Part shown: one piece after another, positions 43,825 through 54,666 of the stretch
Layout of the letters: the number at the start of each line of letters is the position of its first letter
How positions within the stretch are numbered: the first letter of the stretch is position 1
Assembly (NCBI RefSeq): GCF_028372415.1
Contig: NC_092872.1
Span: 88,014,613 to 88,078,612 of the forward strand
DNA length: 64,000 nt
Source: Notamacropus eugenii
Taxonomy: Eukaryota > Chordata > Mammalia > Diprotodontia > Macropodidae
Direction of reading: 5' to 3'
Position numbers and translations under genes: made by a program
The notes under the pieces: model-generated
The model's database searches: none
What the model was told of the DNA's origin: nothing
What the model saw: the letters and a program-made list of their open reading frames with translations, nothing else

Positions 43825-44015
43825 CACTTCTAGCTCTAAATCTATGAGCCTATGATCCACTATACAATGAGATCTCACTTTCAAGGAGATAATTCTGCTA
43901 CTTCCCCTTCTCCGCCTCCCCTCCATTTCACTGCAGGCCTTCAATTAACAAAGAAAGTTCCAATTCCATTTACTAAACTCTACTTACTAAGTCAGGAAAA
44001 TGGACTAGGATATTT
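43825..44015 (+). repeat. Direct duplication B, copy 2
   Basis: CACTTCTAGCTCTAAATC, CCACTATACAATGAGATC, GTTCCAATTCCATTTAC and AAACTCTACTTACTAAGTC match copy 1 with a short pyrimidine-rich insertion near 43905. Confidence 0.75.
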
Positions 44016-44284
44016 TTAAAATGATCTTTAGTCCCATGAGTTGAGATAAAAGGTTAAGCTAATGAGAGAACTTCATTAACTCTCAGTTCCTGTTCCCCAA
44101 ACATTCCAGTTACTCAGGTTTTGCCTGTAGCTGAGGGACCTTGAAGAACTTGAAAGACTGGTTATGAAAAGAAGCAAAGCTCTCTTGGGTTCTCCTCTAC
44201 CCTCTGGGTACATAGTCTGTCATGAAGATAGCTTATCTGTAATTACTTGTAATAAGTAAGACCTTATATTAAATACCAAGATCT

Positions 44285-44480
44285 TCCCTCTTGGTTTTTA
44301 CGTAATACTTTGTTTTATATTCCTCTAATGAACTAAATGTTCTGTCTTTGTTTGTGTCTTATCACCCCACTAGAGTATAAGTTTCATGAAAGAAAGATCT
44401 GTATCTCATCTGAATTTTCTGTTTATCCCAGTGCCTAGCAGAATGCACTGGAGATACTTTAAAAATGTTTCATGAATGCT
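44285..44480 (+). repeat. L2 LINE 3' end
   Basis: ACTAGAGTATAAGTTTCATG, CCCAGTGCCTAGCAGAATGC and AATGTTTCATGAATG. Confidence 0.7.
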
Positions 44481-44649
44481 CATTTAGCTCCCATTTGAAC
44501 TAAGGGTTTCTTGGTTCTGGTGGGCTTTAGTTGGATTGAATAATGTTTTGAAAGATGTTTTAGGGTTTAACAATTTTAGTTTGAGGGAGTGAGAGTTTAG
44601 GAAGTTAAGGTAGACACAAATTTTTCAATTTCAACATGAGTTTAAGTCG

Positions 44650-44875
44650 CAACAACAATAGTATATCTGCAGAGCACTTTAGAGTTACAAAACACTTCCC
44701 CATCTGTGAGAAGCAACCTAGTGAAGCATGCAGGGAATCAATAGCTATATTTTATGAATATAGAAACTGAGGCTTTAAGAGGCTAAGTGACATTTGTAAG
44801 GTGACACAGCTAGTTCATAGCAAATCTGAGATGCAAGCCCAGCTCTTCTGGCTTCTTGTTCAGTAAATTGTGCCA
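44650..44875 (-). repeat. MIR-type SINE
   Basis: GCAGAGCACTTTAGAGTTAC, GAAACTGAGGCTTTAAGAGG and GTGACACAGCTAGTTCATAG. Confidence 0.75.
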
Positions 44876-44951
44876 ATGTTCCCTCCCTTTATCTAGGTTC
44901 CATTCCATTCAATTAAAAACACATGCACGTATAATTTTCAGAGTTGGCTAT

Positions 44952-45172
44952 GTGTGTGGCTAGGCAGTGTGGCTAGTGGATAATGAGCTGGCCTGGGAGT
45001 CATGAATGCTTGGGTTCAAGTCTCAACCTGAGATGTCCTGGCTGTGTTACTCCAGGCCAGTTTCTAAGTCTTTAAGTGCCCAGAGCAAGTCTCTAAGTTG
45101 CAAAGCCATTGTGATTTGCATTGGTAGAGGGATTTTCATCACCCAGAATTCTCTACATCAATGAAAACTTAA
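44952..45172 (+). repeat. S3 SINE, full length
   Basis: GTGTGGCTAGTGGATAATGAG (tRNA-like head), GGGTTCAAGTCTCAACCTG, AAGTCTCTAAGTTGCAAAGC and the end CTACATCAATGAAA define the S3 family in this window. Confidence 0.75.
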
Positions 45173-45177
45173 AAAAT

Positions 45178-45610
45178 GAGCAAGACACTATGTTCAATAT
45201 GGTCCCTTCCCTTGTAGAATTTGCAATGATCATTTAAGGAATGGGGAGGATAGGTTAGATATAGAAATAACTATTAAGATCATAGCACAAGCATAAGAGA
45301 GACACAAAGTTCTTTAAATGATCTGAGGAAGGGAAAGGTTATTTGTGAATGTAAGTTAGAGAGGCATTAGAGTTAAGCCTTTAGCACTGGACAGCATTTC
45401 AAAATTTAGCAGGAGGTGGGTAGAGGGGTATTCCAGGTACACAAAATAGCATAAGCAAAGACAAAGGCATCAAAGCACAAGAAAGTGAGAAGTCTAGTTT
45501 GGCAGGACTGTAGGGTATATAGGATATAACTGAAAAGGTAGGCTAATGTCCAATTGCAAAGGACCTTGAATAGAAAGCTAAAGAAACTGGACTATGGTTG
45601 AAGAGTCTGG
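45178..45610 (-). repeat. L2 LINE 3' region, ORF2-proximal part included
   Basis: TATTCCAGGTACACAAAATAG, AGACAAAGGCATCAAAGC and GGACCTTGAATAGAAAGC are reverse L2 text upstream of the 3' UTR. Confidence 0.6.
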
Positions 45611-46734
45611 ACAACAGGGAGGCATGGACAGATTTTGACTGGTATTTGGAATTGACTTAGCCTTAGATCTTTGCATAAGTATGTTCATTCTTCCACCCAG
45701 TTTCCTGACTTCAGACTTTATATTAGGGTTAGGCTCTATGTGTTTTGGAGGGAATGTCTGGGCTATGTTTGTATCTTCTTTGGTCCTGTTGCTAGTTTTG
45801 GGGGGTATTGAATGTATTTTTATTCTAGGATCTCTTAGATAGTTTAGGCTGTGGACGTACAAGTTTTCAGTGTTCTCAAAGCAGTTTGAGGATGAAGACT
45901 GTTAACCTTTTCTTCTGAGCTCTGCAAGTTCCTGATCTGAGTTTGACTCTGAGCAACACACTTATGGGTTTTCTCCTAGTTGGCGTTTCAGTAAACTACT
46001 GTATAGCTATCTAGAAAGTCCTGCAGGTTCACAATGAGAGAATTGTAAGTTCTCTTTTGGGCTATCATTCTTGCCTGAGTTGTTCCATCACAGGCTTCAA
46101 ATTTGGCTAGGGGCTAGAACAGACACTCTGCCCTGCTCCTGGTCCAAGATAACTGCTGCTTGTTTCTGAGCTTAGATCCTAAGGCCTATCACCATTTCTC
46201 ACCCTGGACCACCAGTCCTAGGAATATGTCTCTTCTTAATCCACATCGGATTTGTGTAACCTGGAAATATAGAGAGAGCAACAGAGCTGCCAGTTAACAC
46301 CTCTTCCTGCTGCCTGCACAAAGTCAGATCCTTCTGTGTGAGTCTAGGACTTCTTATTGTCCAGTTGCACAGCCACTGCCCTTATTCAGACCCAAGCTGG
46401 ATAGTTCTGTGGAATATATTCCTCGTTACCAATTCTCAATGTTTATAGACCTTACTGTTTATCTCCCTATGTTGATTTCTCTGGGATAGAACAATAATCA
46501 CTGTAATTTTTTTAAAAAAAATTTCTTTATCAGTACTTGGTTTCTTAATTTTTACAAATGAATTGTGAAGGAGAGCTTGATTATACTTCTTCCTGCTGCT
46601 TTACCATATTTGATTGAAATCTCTTTCTGTTTCTGTTCCTAGACTTACCTTCAAATTCCTTCTATTCTGTTGGTACTTAGGGTAGCTCATTAGATCCTAA
46701 TGCTTATAAAGCTAAGGTTGTGCAGCACCTACAC
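45611..46734. other. Probable old retroelement, family not established
   Basis: The 46.1-46.5 kb part (AACTGCTGCTTGTTTCTGAG, ATCCTAAGGCCTATCACC, TCTCTGGGATAGAAC) is reminiscent of L1 5'-UTR-like sequence in marsupials, but no diagnostic end or ORF is seen, so the assignment is from memory and weak. Confidence 0.25.
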
Positions 46735-47120
46735 CTGGCAGATTACATGCAGTTCTGTTCATTATACCTCATGAAAGACATACTACAGCTTTGGTAGGAT
46801 GTAGAGAAGAGGAATTTTAGTCATCAGAGTGAAATGCAGACTAAAACAATGAAGGGTCTATATATGAGGCTGAGTATTGTTTATAAAATCTTGAAGGTTG
46901 CAGGTTGGGACAACACAAACGTGGTCCCTAAATCCCAGGGCATTCATACTAGGTATCTTTCTCTTCTGAACTGAAGAGAGAAGAAAGCAGATTTAATATT
47001 TAATAATAAAATCATGTCATTTATACTATGGGTGGTAAATTTATGAACTTTATTAACCCAAGAAGTCATACAAGAAGAAATTGAAGTAGGTTCAATGTGA
47101 TTTGATTCAGTTCCATTCAA
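46735..47120 (+). repeat. CR1-like trace, then unassigned
   Basis: ACATGCAGTTCTGTTCATTATAC and GATGTAGAGAAGAGGAATTT echo the CR1 consensus just upstream of its 3' region. The divergence is high. Confidence 0.25.
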
Positions 47121-47124
47121 TTCA

Positions 47125-47830
47125 ATTAAATGAGCATTTATTAAGTGCCAGCTTTGTGCAAGGTATTGTCTTAGGTATTGGGGATACAAAGACAAAAATG
47201 AGATATTCCCTGCCCCCAGGGAGCTTATGTTCTATTGGAATATAGTAGGTATGCAGATAAGGAAATATGAAATATTTACAGTGTAAGTTCAAAGTAATTT
47301 GAGAGGTAGAGTGAGAGTACTAGCAACCGGAGAAGGGGAATGACATGAGAAACACCTCTTCCTGTATAGGAAGTGGCACTTGAGGGAAGGGGAAGTGAAA
47401 GAAGATGGGAAGAAACATTTACATAGTGCCTACTATGTGCCAGGCACTGGGCTAAACACTTTTCATGAATATTGTCTCATTTAATCGTCATAACAACTCT
47501 GGGACATAAGTCCTGTTATTATCCTCAATTTCCAGAGGAAACTGAATGAAACAGGATTTTTCTTTGTGAATTTGCCTAGGGTCACACAGTTAGAAAATGT
47601 CTGAGACTGAATCTGAGCTGACTCCAGGTCTAGGTTCTATCTACTGCTCCACCCAGCTGTTTGAGTTAGGTCTTGAAGGGAGTCAGGGGTTCTCAGAGGT
47701 GGCGATGAAGAGAGGACATTTCAGACACAGGGGATAGCCTCCACTATGGCACAGAGGTGGGATATAGAATATTGTGTATGGGATGTTTCAAGTAGGCTAA
47801 TGTGACTTTATGAAGGATTCTGATAAAAAG
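47125..47830 (-). repeat. L2 LINE 3' region split by a MIR-type SINE
   Basis: The 3' end is at 47125-47250 (GAGCATTTATTAAGTGCC, CCCAGGGAGCTTATGTTC), the continuation at 47250-47405 and again from 47662 (GTTAGGTCTTGAAGGGAG, AGGACATTTCAGACACAGG). A SINE fills 47408-47660. Confidence 0.7.
47408..47660 (-). repeat. MIR-type CORE-SINE inside L2
   Basis: CATTTACATAGTGCCTACTATG, ATTGTCTCATTTAATCGTC, GGGTCACACAGTTAG and TACTGCTCCACCCAGCTG give the whole SINE in reverse. Confidence 0.8.
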
Positions 47831-48322
47831 TAAAATAAAAACTAAGTCCAGAGATTCAGGACATAGGGATGTTCAAGATATTTTCCTGATCTTTGGTAAT
47901 AACATAATTCAGGATAATTATTATGTCATTGCTTGGTGCCATTGTCTGAGGCAGAATCCTGGGCTGTATAAATATTGGTCTGATTCAGAATGTATACTTT
48001 GTTGGCCAGTCAAGTTCCTCTGTCTTCCATGACAACAGGCTACATTCCACATTCACATTACAGCGTATTCCAACTGCATGCATTCCATTGGTCATAAGAG
48101 GCACCTGGTAATGGAATGTAGCCAGTTTATTGCTAATCTACCCTTTCCACTGGGAAAGTTGCTGAAAATGTCTAGTGGGTCAAGAACATTTTCTCTCTGC
48201 ATGAAGATTAGTACAAGTCAGCTGCTATCACCAGGTTATCTTCTACTTGGCTCACATCTTTAGCAACTACTCCTTCAGCCAAGTCTTGTATTGAAATCTG
48301 TTATATAGCAGACATTCTAACC
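47831..48322. other. Unassigned
   Basis: I see nothing supportable here. Confidence 0.3.
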
Positions 48323-48615
48323 CAGGGTTTCCTAAACTCTTTCCACTCTAGACCCTTTCACATTTCAGCAGCATTCATTGGTGTTGAGTGGCATGAGGGT
48401 ACATGCGGTTCAAAGTGTGCATGCTGTGTGTTCAGAACAAAGGCTGCAGTGAAGTTGCAGGATGCAACATGGGCAAGGGCTGCCAGAAGTGCCATGATTC
48501 CATTATGTGTTTGATTTTTAATTAATTTTTGGTCCTTGCACATTCAGAATTCTTTTACTGTTGCCAGATTTTTCATGACCCCATGGGTTTGCAACTCCCA
48601 GTTTAAGACATGCTG
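48323..48615 (+). mobile_element. hAT-like element, second family
   Basis: CAGGGTTTCCTAAACTCTTTC at the left and AGTTTAAGACATGCTG at the right are imperfect inverted termini (11 of 16 bases). The interior (CACTCTAGACCCTTTCAC, CATGACCCCATGGGTTTGC) recalls hAT-type elements with CCACCCC...GACCCC text. No ORF and no clear target duplication. Confidence 0.45.
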
Positions 48616-48984
48616 TGTCCTCTCTGCAAGCATTTTTAATTTGCGCTGCAGATATTATACCACTATCCTGCATGAACATGTGCTGAGAAGGATATTTCTG
48701 GCATTTGGTTTTCATCTTTGCCTTCCTTGTGTGCACTTCTGTCAAAAAGAGATGGACTAAGAGTAAGGATTTGTGCATCTGGCTGTTAGGTTTGGGTAGA
48801 GTAACTTTACAAATATACCAGGAAAGATAAGGGAATCCATTGCCATTTCTAAGTAGTGGCCATAGCCAATTTCAGCACTGTGATGAAGTGGTCAGGGCTA
48901 ACATATTGTTTAGGACTTGTGGACCTGGAACACAGCCCTGCCAGGGGTTTTGTGACTTTAGAGTAGAGGATGCCAACCTTTCCT

Positions 48985-49080
48985 TTTTTTAAAAAAATAC
49001 TTATTTTTAGTTTTCAACATTCACTTCATAAGTTTTAAATTTTCTCTGCCTCTCTCCTCTCCCCTCTCCCCAAGTTTGCA
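48985..49080 (-). repeat. L1 3' end fragment
   Basis: TTTTAGTTTTCAACATTCAC and AAGTTTTAAATTTTCTCTGCC are the antisense L1 3' end. Confidence 0.6.
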
Positions 49081-50659
49081 TGTGGTTGCCAATCTTTTAA
49101 AGGGGGCCTGCCAAAATGTTATGCACTCCCTTGAGAGCACTGTATGTATATATCTCCCTACTTCCATACATATATGTATGGCCTCCCTCTACCACCTCAG
49201 TCTCTATGCCCAGAATTTACCTTACGTGTTGGCAGCCTCTTTTTACAAAGTCTCAACCCTATCACCTGTCATGTGGCTATTATCATTGCACTCTTTAGGG
49301 CCTTGAAGGCTTTCCATGTGGAAATAAACATCTCTTAATCTAGGGCAAACTCCCTTGGAAAGTAACTGATCACCTTAAGCTGTCAGGAGCCAACAAATCT
49401 ATGATCATTTATGACTTTATGAAGAACTAGTTGACAGTCAGCTGAGAATAATAATACAACATAAAACAGTTATTTGGGAGGGATTAGGGAAGGCAGGAGA
49501 GGGCAGTGGGAGGAGATGGGGGCACTGAGGAGGGATGTGTGGGGGTACTGGAGACAAACTTTGCTTCCCAATCACTTCTGGATAAGGTTGGTCCAGAATA
49601 ATTTAGGCCACAGAGCCTTCGAGGGAGAATTTTATTCCTGATTGTACATGGCTACCTTATGAGACATCACATCAGCAGGAAGCCAGATATCAGAACTGAA
49701 ATCCAGCCCATACACCTGCTAGCAGACTATTCCCTGAATTCTATTGTCAGGATCTGGTGTGAAGCCACTTCGATTCAGCACATCTGCCTCGGTAAAAAGC
49801 CCTTAGTGTGGCTTCTATTTTTGCTTCCCTTGCCTTGCTCCCTTTGGCAGCTCAGTGGAAATTAAAAGGCTATTTGCAATGACTAATGTTGCTAATTCTG
49901 ATCAAACAAATGAAAATTCATCCGTTGCCATATTGGAGACCCACTAGGAAAGAGAATTAACACATCATTTGTGGTAATTTCTATGACACTCTGACGAAAA
50001 CAAAAAAGACATTAAAATTGATTTCAATTCAAACCACTGTTAGTTAAACTACTTCCCTTAAAATATCCCATTCTGCATTGTACAATAGTGCACACTGTTC
50101 CCGGGATGCTTGCTGCAGGCTTATTAGCAGTGACAAGAGATCTCAATAAGTTGGCTGGTGGAATAGCCTTAGAAACTTTGGAGTCTGATTTGAATTCATC
50201 CCATCAAGATTTCTCATAGCATCCTTTTCAAACTTCAGAACTTTATTTTCGCTTTGGCTTGCTCCAAAAAGTATATCTGGGTAAAGTGCATTACAAAGGA
50301 AGGAGTGGGAAAGAAGAGATCAAGGTCTGAGTTCTAGTCTTTTGGACAAGTTCTAGTCTCTTGGACAAGTCTAGTCTGTTTCCCTTTTCTGTAAAAAAAG
50401 AGCAAGAAGAGATGACTTATCTAAGAACATAAGCTTCCTAAATGTTTCATAATTAGTGTTCATTTTCTACTTTTCTCTCCTATCTGAGGGTCTCCTAGAA
50501 AGACACTTGTCAGTTAGTAGGATTTCTCAGCTTCCTCTTCTTCTTCTGCCCTGACTTTTCTTGTGATTTCCCTTTTTTAGTATTTTTCCTTACAGAAGTA
50601 ATTTTTCTTCTACCCTTGTTTCTCAGTAATGCTTGTTCCATTTTTTTTCTGATTTCCTC
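49081..50659. other. Longest repeat-poor stretch
   Basis: About 1.6 kb without a recognised repeat. The part 49560-50210 has complex, varied sequence with TAATTAGAT-like and CAATTAAT-like AT-rich motifs typical of regulatory DNA, and a donor-like CTCG|GTAAAA at 49793. Neither conservation nor transcription can be shown from one sequence. Confidence 0.35.
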
Positions 50660-50856
50660 TTTGTATTCTGTACCTAAGGTCCATGAATTTGTTTGTGGTT
50701 TTAAGTATTCTGATAAATCTATTCCAATATAATTGATTTTCTTTGTAATTCTATGTGTTTTAGCTTTTGCATTTAAAGTCATTTTGAGAAAGTCATTGAG
50801 TTTCACCAGACTATCAAGGGGGTTCGTGGCACAAAAAATAGGTTTTAGAGCCCCTG
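50660..50856 (+). mobile_element. hAT-like non-autonomous element, copy 4
   Basis: GTCCATGAATTTGTTTGTGG, ATTCCAATATAATTGATTTTC, TTTCACCAGACTATCAAGG and a CCCCTG end match copies 1-3. The left end is degraded. Confidence 0.65.
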
Positions 50857-50867
50857 ACTTAAATCCA

Positions 50868-51140
50868 GATCATTGCAATGATCAATCACAATTCTAGAGG
50901 AGTCATGATGAAACATGATTAAACCCCCTCCCTCCAAGACAGATGTGATAGATTCACAGTGCAGATTGAGACATTTTTGGAGGGGGGATGGGGAGCATGA
51001 CCAAAGTAGGAGTCTGTTTTGCTTGACTATATTTTCATAACAGGGGTTTTGTGTTTCTTTCTTTCTCATTGGAGGTATGGAGGAGATGGAAGGGAAGGAA
51101 GGTGGATTTTTGTTAGAAAAACATTAATTTTTTTTTAAAG
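50868..51140 (+). repeat. L1 3' end
   Basis: TGCAATGATCAATCACAATTC, GAGTCATGATGAAACATG, TTTTGCTTGACTATATTTTC and a terminal TTAGAAAAACATTAATT are the sense marsupial L1 3' end. Confidence 0.7.
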
Positions 51141-51234
51141 AGGTCTTGTCTTAGTGCTTTACCCCTGTTGAGCTATTTCTCCTTATTTTTTGCCCCAACT
51201 CTTCCAGATATTCTCATAAGCAATCTTTTTTTCT

Positions 51235-51445
51235 AGGATCATAGATTTTGAGTTGGAAGGGGTCCCTGAGGTCATCTAGTCCTCTAATTTTATACATAAT
51301 TTTATACATACATTTATAATTCAGACACAAGGAATTTATGACTTGCCTGTGGTCACACGGTTAATAAGTGCTTGAAATGAGATTTGAATTTAGGTTTTCC
51401 TGACTCCAAATCCAGTACCTTAATCACTACACCAATCTGTCTTGG
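51235..51445 (-). repeat. MIR-like SINE
   Basis: ATCATAGATTTTGAGTTGG, GAGGTCATCTAGTCCTC, GTGGTCACACGGTTAATAAG and CCTTAATCACTACACC span a whole element, with a duplicated AATTTTATACAT inside. Confidence 0.7.
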
Positions 51446-52419
51446 TCCAGGAAATGCATTCTCTTGGTCTAAGATCTCAATGCCTTCATCTGAAGGTCAC
51501 TAACTTTGAGCTCCTCTTCTTCTCTCCTTTCTACCCTCTGCCAGTTTATAAGTAGCAGTATCTTTGCCTGGTCTGTGGCATGACTTCATTCAAATGCACT
51601 GTCAGCAGCATGTAGAGAAGTAGGACAATCACATCTCAATGTGGTATAGGAAAGAGAAGAAACCCCGCTGTCACCTGGCAAGAATACCTGCTGGGATTTC
51701 TACTCTGGAAAGAGGTTATAATTACCCATAGAGTATTTTGTGGAGGTCCCCACTAGCAGGAGGCTGCTAGTGATTTGAGACTATCCTTCCCCTCTCCTCC
51801 CCTACCCCCTACCATTGTGCAGAGGCAGAGTATGGAATGGGGCAGTGAAAGTTTCAGAGAGATTTGGGAAGTCATCTTTGACTTGGTGTGCTGATGTGAG
51901 CAGAGTGATATCAGGGAGGGCTGGGTTCCTATTTGGATGTTCTCTGGGGTTTTGAACAATGTGATCAGACACCAAGACACCGTCTCATTCTATGTTCCTT
52001 TAGGACAGAGGACTCTGGGCATTTTTTAATTGTGAGACCCATGAGAGCAGTTAGAGTTGCATCCTGATCAGTAAAAATACTAGTGATGAAGTAATTGTTC
52101 ACCAAAGATTGGTTCCCAGCCACTAGAAGGAGAATTGCATGATCTCTTAGAGGTCAAGGTATGCTGGACCCAGCTCTAACCAGCCACAGAATAAATTATT
52201 AGGTTTTCAGTGTGATCTTTTATCTAATCTAAATCTAATCTAATCTAAAAAATAAAATATTTTATCTAAATGCTACAAATCAGAGTCTGATTTATTGTTT
52301 AGTTGATTAGACTTAAGGAAGAGATGGGAAACAAAATGTCAGTAACGCAGATTAAATTTAAAAGGGAGTCCCATGAATGCTTTTCCAGTTAGAAATATAG
52401 TTAAACATTTATCAGTATA
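51446..52419. other. Unassigned
   Basis: A short TAATCTAAATC repeat (52215-52265) is the only structure seen. Confidence 0.35.
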
Positions 52420-52705
52420 TGCTCACTTAGAGATCACCTAACCCAATCACCTTGTTTTACAGTTAAGAAAAATGAAGTCCAGAAAGAGAAACTGATGACC
52501 AAGTAAGTAACTGAGGTAGGTAGGATTTGAACTGAAGTCCTCTGACTTCAAATCCAACACTCTTTTCTCATGTATTCTATTGTCCTATAGCAGAAGGCAA
52601 TGAGAATAAACTATTCTATAGCACCTAATATGTGCCTTTATAAATATTATTTCACTTATAAATATTATATCATTTGAATCTCATACGACCCTGCAAGATT
52701 TCAGA
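52420..52705 (-). repeat. Two MIR-type SINE fragments
   Basis: The first (52420-52590: AGATCACCTAACCCAATCACC, GATTTGAACTGAAGTCC) is followed by a MIR 3' half (52608-52705: TATAGCACCTAATATGTGCC, ATTTGAATCTCATACGACC). Confidence 0.6.
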
Positions 52706-53551
52706 TTTTCAAATTCATTTTGTTTTATACTAAACTAGTGGTAAAATTAACATACGTTTATTTTTTTTTTTGCTGGCTTCCTAATCTTTATTAGCTCAGA
52801 CTGATTTTTAAGATACCTGTTCTTTTAGACTTTACTTATTAACAAAAGTGGATTTACTGGGGAGAATGGCTCAGGGGATATTCCTATATGTGGGGAGGGT
52901 CTGTGGGTAGTAAGTGGGTCAGGTAGTTGAGGAAGACAGACCCTAAATAGTTAACCCTCCTTTAGTTTGTTGAAATCATTGCTTTAGTTCTCTTTTTGGG
53001 AAGGAAATCTTACAAGTATTCTTATTTTGAATTCTTTCTTCATTTTAATGATGCGAATCTAAATGAATTCATTTAATATTCATGCATTTCATATGTAGTT
53101 CCCTCGGTGTTTAAGTGTTCCACTTCAGCTAAATTGGCATTACTTAAGCATTAGGTGAGGAGTGCTTACATGGAAATACAATTTAGCAACATTTTTGGAG
53201 AAAGCTGATGGGACTGGTACATAGCAGGAGTTGACAAAGAGGGCAATGAGGAGGAGTTAAATATACACAACTGACTTATGTCTCCCTCTGAGACATGAAA
53301 ATGATGCTAATATTAATCAGGATGATTCAATTTAGTCTTTATATAAGTGTGCAAATAGTGAACTACCAGATCGCCAGCTTTGGGATCCTAGAAAGAAATT
53401 GAGGGGTCTCTTTGGAGAATCCCTTTGGTGAGCTTGGTGAAAGAAGGAGGAGCAGAGCTGGCTATCCATGCGATGGATTTTTTTCTTTTCTGGTTAATTA
53501 CTCAGAAGAGTACTCAGGGATGGGAATAGGAATCCTAGACATATCCCGTTT
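52706..53551. other. Repeat-poor stretch upstream of the terminal exon
   Basis: No repeat is recognised. A weak phase-matching exon candidate lies at 53359-53427 and is discussed among the findings. Confidence 0.3.
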
Positions 53552-53705
53552 CAGTGGAAAGAGGGTTGGATGTAGAGATAGAAGATCTGAGTTCAAATGA
53601 TCTCTCTTACACTTAACCACCTGTACAAACTTGGACAAGGCATTTCATTGCTTTGTGCCATCATAAACATGAAAGATTTGCACTCTAAACATACGAGCCT
53701 TTATG
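53552..53705 (+). repeat. MIR SINE
   Basis: GGAAAGAGGGTTGGATGTAG, GATCTGAGTTCAAATGATC and CTTGGACAAGGCATTTC. Confidence 0.65.
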
Positions 53706-53887
53706 CCGTTAGAGCTGGAAGGCATTATCTTTCATTTACTAGAAGGGGATGCTGAATTTTCTTTTCATAGCCTGTTGACAATAGAATCATTTAATTGATG
53801 ACTTGGAGAAAGTCCTTTGTGTGGAGCAAACTATTTCACTTTTTTGCTCATCATTTAAAAAAATGTTGTTTACAGACATTTTGAGAT

Positions 53888-53975
53888 AGTATATATATAC
53901 ATATATATGGACATATATGGATATATGTGTATATATGTATATGTGTGTATAAATATATGTATATGTATGTATGAG
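53888..53975. repeat. AT/ATGT-rich simple repeat
   Basis: Alternating TATATA, TATGGACA and TATGTG motifs over about 90 bases. Confidence 0.85.
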
Positions 53976-54029
53976 TGCATACATCTTTGAAAACTTTAAA
54001 GGACTATATGAATGTGGGCTATTATTGTT

Positions 54030-54257
54030 ATATTTGACCAGACCTGTAATTTCATCAGTGTGAGGATCTCTGGGCAAGAAATTTCCTCTATGAATGTAAA
54101 TTAGCACTTTGCAACTAATAGTCTTTGAGAGTTGCCTAGAGTACTGAGAGGTGAAATGATTTTCCCAGGGTCATCCAGCCAGTATATGGCAGAAGGGAAA
54201 CCTGAACCTGGGTCTTTCTGACTCCAAGATTATTTCTAGCCTCTCTGTCATGCCAGC
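54030..54257 (-). repeat. S3 SINE, full length
   Basis: AATTTCATCAGTGTGAGG, GTCTTTGAGAGTTGCCTAG, CCAGGGTCATCCAGCCAG and TCTTTCTGACTCCAAG match the reverse of 44952-45172. It would lie within the last intron of the gene at 54367. Confidence 0.75.
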
Positions 54258-54311
54258 TTATTTTTATTATATGAAATGAATCTTGAACATACATAGAACA
54301 ATGACAAATGG

Positions 54312-54366
54312 TACTAATATGCATTTTAATTTTCCTTTGTATTTTTCTCCTTCCATTTCAATGTAG
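54312..54366 (+). promoter_or_regulatory. 3' splice site: branch point, pyrimidine tract and AG acceptor
   Basis: TACTAAT at 54312-54318 is one base from the ideal branch sequence, with its branch A at 54317. A run rich in T and C then leads to ATGTAG, with the acceptor AG at 54365-54366. The 49-base branch-to-AG distance is in the normal mammalian range. An S3 SINE ends about 55 bases upstream of the branch point and leaves the signal intact. Confidence 0.6.
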
Positions 54367-54514
54367 TAAATTGAAGATGGAAGATGGAAGAAGAATGAGT
54401 CCAGGACATGACTTTGACTTGCCAGAAGAATTTGAAAGTGTATTCTGGACCTTGAAGAGCTTAGATGAAAGTGAAAGCCTGTTCCATAGACTCACAGATG
54501 GTTTTACGTTTTAA
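54367..54514 (+). CDS. Terminal coding exon of an unrecognised spliced gene
   Basis: The exon opens right after an AG at 54365-54366 and reads one base of a split codon, 48 codons and a TAA at 54512-54514, so the intron is phase 2. The peptide begins KLKMEDGRRMSP, contains DFDLPEEFESVFW and ends HRLTDGFTF. It is acidic in the middle, has no membrane segment or signal peptide, and shows no repeat. I recognise no domain and cannot name the gene. Support comes from the context: a consensus-like branch point, a pyrimidine tract, a stop soon followed by AATAAA, and no match by eye to any repeat family in the window. The open frame extends upstream to 54308, but that part is the pyrimidine tract and would be intronic. 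It could also be a relic of a processed gene or a chance frame; the complete set of 3' splice signals argues against that. Confidence 0.6.
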
Positions 54515-54666
54515 TGTTTCAGTATTAATGTCCCCAAGAGTATATTAATAGGAATTATAAGTTACTGTTTCATGTTTTAAGTTTTTGTCAGTGTGACCTT
54601 GTGAGCTTTTTGTGTTTTAAGCATTTCTTTCATATGGAAGAAATAAAAAGCTGTCCTATACCTGAC
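54515..54666 (+). other. Probable 3' UTR of the terminal exon
   Basis: This AT-rich stretch follows the TAA and carries no recognisable repeat. It runs to about 20 bases past the AATAAA at 54642, where cleavage would be expected. The 3' UTR would be short, about 150 bases. Confidence 0.5.
54642..54647 (+). terminator. Polyadenylation signal AATAAA
   Basis: A canonical AATAAA lies 128 bases after the stop codon in GGAAGAAATAAAAAGCTG. The cleavage position is not determined by the sequence alone. Confidence 0.55.

Noticed and set aside
45578-45862. 94-codon minus-strand frame as a LINE protein remnant
   Set aside because: It shows no reverse-transcriptase or endonuclease motif; the surrounding repeat assignment is itself weak.
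49659-49865. 68-codon frame crossing a donor-like GGTAAAAAG site as a coding exon
   Set aside because: The acceptor side is poor and the phase does not match the terminal exon directly.
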